The notes beneath the pieces are model-generated. The model worked only from the letters and a program-made list of their open reading frames with translations. It was not told where the DNA came from and made no database searches. DNA of 64,000 bases from DT-110 sp964342305 (GTDB lineage Bacteria > Bacteroidota > Bacteroidia > Chitinophagales > Saprospiraceae): the NCBI GenBank assembly GCA_964342305.1, contig CAYFGK010000019.1, positions 1 through 64,000 of the forward strand. Direction: 5' to 3'. This document shows positions 61,262-64,000 of this stretch, in pieces; position 1 is the first letter of the stretch, and each line of letters starts with the position of its first letter. Position numbers and translations under genes: made by a program.

Positions 61262-61642
61262 ATGAAAAAGCTATTCGAAGAATACCTCTTCTGGATCATA
61301 CTGGTTATCGGACTCCTCAAGATAGGGTCTTCCTTTTTATGGGTCCGCACATACAACTTGAACCAGTCGATTGGCTGGGGAAATGACATCACTAATTTCG
61401 TTTGGCTGGGAGGCTATCTACCTTCAATTGTGTTTGTGATCGGATATGGAATCATTTACTTCACGAATCGACGGACTGTTTATCCCTTATCAATCATTCA
61501 TATTGTGGTCATACTGGTCAATCTGTTTCTGTGGATACCACCAGCCTATTCCGTTTTAGAAAAACTGCTTTACTACGGAAGTTGGGTAATCTTTATTTTA
61601 AACATGGTGTATTCAAAAAGAAAAGGTCAGAACGATTCGTAA
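61262..61642 (+). CDS. Small four-helix membrane protein of unknown function
   Basis: This 126-residue protein has four hydrophobic segments (EYLFWIILVIGLLKIGSSFLW, FVWLGGYLPSIVFVIGYGIIYF, SIIHIVVILVNLFLW, LLYYGSWVIFILNMVY) with short polar turns. No family was recognised. It follows the DUF695-like gene by 91 bp, keeps the low GC content of this stretch, and may belong to the same transcript. Confidence 0.7.
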   Translation: MKKLFEEYLFWIILVIGLLKIGSSFLWVRTYNLNQSIGWGNDITNFVWLGGYLPSIVFVIGYGIIYFTNRRTVYPLSIIHIVVILVNLFLWIPPAYSVLEKLLYYGSWVIFILNMVYSKRKGQNDS

Positions 61643-61809
61643 TTTTTTTGCCGAAAGGCAGAAAATAGAAGAAAAGGAAGCCCGACACTACCTTAACACA
61701 TAATTGCTAAAATTAGCATTTAACATGCTAATGCCTCTCCGGAGCATTCGATACCTTATACCTGATATTGCGCAACGCGCTAAACCTTAGTTAACACTAA
61801 ACCCTAGAC

Positions 61810-62484
61810 ATGAAAAAGCTCCTTATTGTATTAGCACTAACTCTTATTGCCCTTTGCACCGTACATGCCCAGCCAGAAAAGGGAATGATATTATTAGAGG
61901 GCCGGGTAAATTATTCCGTCGTAAATACGGACAATGAGTTTACCAGCAACTTCTCACCCATTAATCGCGGGAGCAAAAACAATAGCTTAACGATCGGCCC
62001 TTCGATTGGTTTTTTCTTGTCTAATTCAACCCTGATTGGGATAGGTCTTTCTTTTAGAAGAAATTCATACCGAGAAATTGACACGTTTGGTCCTCGCGAT
62101 ATTCTAAGTGCTAAAGAGTTGGTAGTCTCCCTGCATCCAAGGGTCGCAAAATATTACAATCTGACCGAAAAGCTATACCTGGTTCCCGAATTAAACGCAA
62201 GAGTTGGCATTGGCAACTCAGAATTGGAGGCAGGTGATGTTTTTGAGACCGATATACTTGAATTTGGAACCAGCTTAACGGTAGGTCTGACTTATTTCAT
62301 TTCCGACAACTGGGCCATTAGTGTCAGTAATTTTGGCGGGTTATCTTATTCGTATACCAGGCAAAAAAATGGCATGCCGAATGGAGTTAGTTTAGATCCA
62401 AAAAACACGGAAACTAATTTTGGGTTAGATATTGGGCTTGGCAATTTGTTCTTTGGTTTTCAATACCTGATACGAAAAGAGTAA
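61810..62484 (+). CDS. Outer-membrane beta-barrel protein
   Basis: This 224-residue protein has a signal peptide (LIVLALTLIALCTVHAQ) and alternating-strand pattern to the end: EGRVNYSVVNTDNEFTSNFSP, NSLTIGPSIGFFLSNSTLIGIGLSFRRNSY, LVVSLHPRVAKYYNLTEKLYLVPELNARVGIG, EFGTSLTVGLTYFISDNWAISVSNFGGLSYSY, GLGNLFFGFQYLI. It matches the small OmpA-like barrel type common in this phylum. GC is low, as in the preceding genes. Confidence 0.82.
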   Translation: MKKLLIVLALTLIALCTVHAQPEKGMILLEGRVNYSVVNTDNEFTSNFSPINRGSKNNSLTIGPSIGFFLSNSTLIGIGLSFRRNSYREIDTFGPRDILSAKELVVSLHPRVAKYYNLTEKLYLVPELNARVGIGNSELEAGDVFETDILEFGTSLTVGLTYFISDNWAISVSNFGGLSYSYTRQKNGMPNGVSLDPKNTETNFGLDIGLGNLFFGFQYLIRKE

Positions 62485-62515
62485 GGTGTATTGTCGTATA
62501 GACTTGCCAACTCAG

Positions 62516-62558
62516 CCAATGTTCCGTGCTCCATTGAACACGCAGCACGGAACATTGG
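62516..62558. repeat. Perfect 15-bp inverted repeat
   Basis: CCAATGTTCCGTGCT and AGCACGGAACATTGG flank a 13-base loop. It follows the barrel gene and precedes the esterase gene, without a T-run. It may be a weak terminator or a processing hairpin. Confidence 0.6.
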
Positions 62559-62642
62559 CCATGTACACTAAAAACGAAAACGCCAAAAACAACCCCTTCC
62601 CACCCCATTTTCCTATATTCACCGGTACCCAACCACGTACCT

Positions 62643-63569
62643 ATGTACCGATTCCTGTATACCGCACTACCCTACCTGGCTTTAATGTTCTCCCTGATGG
62701 CTTGTACTTCTGACGATGCTACCGAAGCGAAAACCGGCACCACCTACCAACTGTATTTTGCCGGCGGGCAATCCAATATGGAGGGTTTTGGATTCGAAGA
62801 GGACCTGCCGGACGAATACCGCAACCTCGGGCACGACATTCGCATTTTCTCGGGCCATACCGTGCCCGACGATGTGGAAGGCGGTGGTACCGGCCAGTGG
62901 CTTCCCCTCTCGTCGGGCTTCGGCACGGGCTATCAGGCATCCGCCGATTCGGTGTATTTGTCGAACCGCTTCGGTCCCGAGTTGAGCTTTGGCAAGCGCA
63001 TGGCCGAACTGACCGGGGAGCCCATCGCCATCATCAAATACGCCCGCGGCGGTTCCTCCATCGAACTGGGTGCTTCGGGTTACGGTACCTGGAAGAAAAA
63101 CTACCCCGATAGTACCACCATCAACCAGTGGGATCATTTCCAGCACACCCTGGATCTGGCTTTCGCCCAAAAAGACATCAATGGTGACGGACTACAGGAC
63201 ACGCTGGTTCCGGCCGGCATCATCTGGATGCAGGGCGAATCGGACGCTACTAAGGAGGATGCCGCTCAGGCTTACTACGAAAATCTCTCCCAGCTGATGA
63301 AAGACATTACCGGTGCCTTCGGCGTGGAGGAACTACCCATCGTGATCTGTCGCATCCAGGATTCGGGCCAGACTCCCGAGGAGCGGTTGATGCCATACAT
63401 CGAAACTGTCTGGGATGCTCAGGTACGCTTCGCCCGCGACAACGATCACGTGGAGCTGATCCGCCTGCAGGAACCCATCGAGTTCCTGGACGACGGCTGG
63501 CATTATGCGAGCCGGCATTATTTGGAGATGGGTGAGTTGTTTGCGGAGAAGTTGGGGAGTAGGAAGTGA
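62643..63569 (+). CDS. Sialate O-acetylesterase/SGNH-family lipoprotein
   Basis: This 308-residue protein has a lipobox signal (ALPYLALMFSLMACTSDD, Cys21) and SGNH-hydrolase motifs: YFAGGQSNMEGFG, with the catalytic serine at residue 44, the ARGGSS and GIIWMQGESDAT blocks that form the oxyanion and glycine/asparagine positions, and DDGWHYASRHYLEMG, which carries the catalytic histidine. It removes acetyl groups from sialic acids or hemicellulosic sugars. The serine and histidine motifs are as expected for the DUF303/sialate O-acetylesterase group. It is at the end of the window and no partner is visible. Confidence 0.92.
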   Translation: MYRFLYTALPYLALMFSLMACTSDDATEAKTGTTYQLYFAGGQSNMEGFGFEEDLPDEYRNLGHDIRIFSGHTVPDDVEGGGTGQWLPLSSGFGTGYQASADSVYLSNRFGPELSFGKRMAELTGEPIAIIKYARGGSSIELGASGYGTWKKNYPDSTTINQWDHFQHTLDLAFAQKDINGDGLQDTLVPAGIIWMQGESDATKEDAAQAYYENLSQLMKDITGAFGVEELPIVICRIQDSGQTPEERLMPYIETVWDAQVRFARDNDHVELIRLQEPIEFLDDGWHYASRHYLEMGELFAEKLGSRK

Positions 63570-64000
63570 GATTAGAGATCAGAAGTCAGAGGTCAGAAGT
63601 ATTTTTTCTCAACCGTTCTTTTTAACAGGAGGAAAAACATCCCGTAATGTCGTGTGCGAATTTGTAAAAGGGGATGCTGAAGCGGACATCCTGAATGTGT
63701 ATGAAAATGGTACGCTGATCGAGAAGGCCGTGCGGGAGTTATGAGGTCCTTTTGAGTCAGTATTCGGAGCGTACCTGGCCCCTCAACAGGGTAGCTTCAG
63801 CGCCCGAGGAAGGGTATGCAATGCTTGGACTGTTGGTTTACTTTTTTAATCAGATTTAGGCTCAATGTTCCTTTATCCGTTCAACCACCAAAACCATAAT
63901 CTATACCAGCTAACAGGAAAAACCCTGAGAGTCGGAGGAGAATACTGTAAAAAAATTATTTCTTAAGGTGCATGCGATCTAATAGAGTTGTTGCAACCTA
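63570..64000. other. Terminal non-coding region with a possible gene remnant
   Basis: No complete gene is seen. AGATCAGAAGTCAGAGGTCAG (63577-63597) is a short tandem repeat. At about 63640-63743 a frame reads CEFVKGDAEADILNVYENG and ends LIEKAVREL then TGA; it looks like the end of a real protein whose start is gone, but no reliable start codon was found. The last 250 bp show no features. Confidence 0.4.

Noticed and set aside
63505..63744. Small protein gene at the end of the window
   Set aside because: Its N-terminal half is the esterase gene in another frame. Only the last 35 residues look protein-like and they lack a start, so it is noted as a possible remnant only.

Overview
The window is a chromosomal segment of a Bacteroidota bacterium, most likely a Saprospiria/Lewinella-type organism. 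Supporting signs are a type IX secretion (Por) C-terminal sorting domain, long arrays of the two-cysteine 'TIC..CDS' repeat typical of that group, a LytS/LytTR signalling pair, many lipoproteins with a short lipobox, and several promoters of the Bacteroidota type (TTG, about 20 bp, TAnnTTTG). Base composition is near 50-55% GC except for an AT-rich stretch at about 59.1-62.5 kb. There is one assembly gap (100 N, 25288-25387). No rRNA, CRISPR array, prophage or classical insertion sequence is visible.

Layout: a mazEF toxin-antitoxin pair (0.1-0.7 kb); an ECF sigma factor with an anti-sigma-like/beta-barrel partner (0.9-3 kb); topoisomerase IV subunit A, an amidohydrolase, galE and cysQ (3.3-9.9 kb); a giant secreted NHL plus 18-repeat protein (10.2-15.2 kb); a CoA-transferase and small membrane/secreted proteins (15.5-18.4 kb); Lon and topoisomerase IV subunit B (18.5-23.3 kb); a tRNA-Met locus with decayed, insertion-bearing tRNA copies, then the gap (24.2-25.5 kb); a LytTR response regulator and an unusual histidine kinase carrying a thioredoxin-like region (25.5-29.1 kb); a TlpA-type redox lipoprotein/secreted protein (30-31.2 kb); a complete L-arabinose operon (GH51, araB, araD, araA, sodium/sugar symporter) continuing into a HAD phosphatase and a GH97 glycosidase (31.4-41.4 kb); a MarR regulator and its probable target operon (41.5-46.5 kb); assorted enzymes including a vanadium-type haloperoxidase/PAP2 protein, a GT39-like glycosyltransferase and DUF763 (46.7-53 kb); AraC and Rrf2 regulators with NAD(P)-binding proteins (53.3-56.3 kb); an S41 peptidase; an AT-rich group of poorly known genes; and a SGNH esterase (62.6-63.6 kb).

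Several signals are not explained by the genes. A short word, GGCTTTCGCCAAAA or its close form GCTTTCGCAAAA, recurs at least 14 times on both strands, in and between genes and in several reading frames. A family of about 190-bp MITE-like intergenic repeats is present in at least five places. An 86-bp double-hairpin sequence sits at the same D-loop position in two damaged tRNA-Met copies beside one intact copy. Candidate operators are visible for MazE, MarR and Rrf2, each overlapping a recognisable promoter. All functional statements rest on reading the translated sequence by eye; no database search was run.
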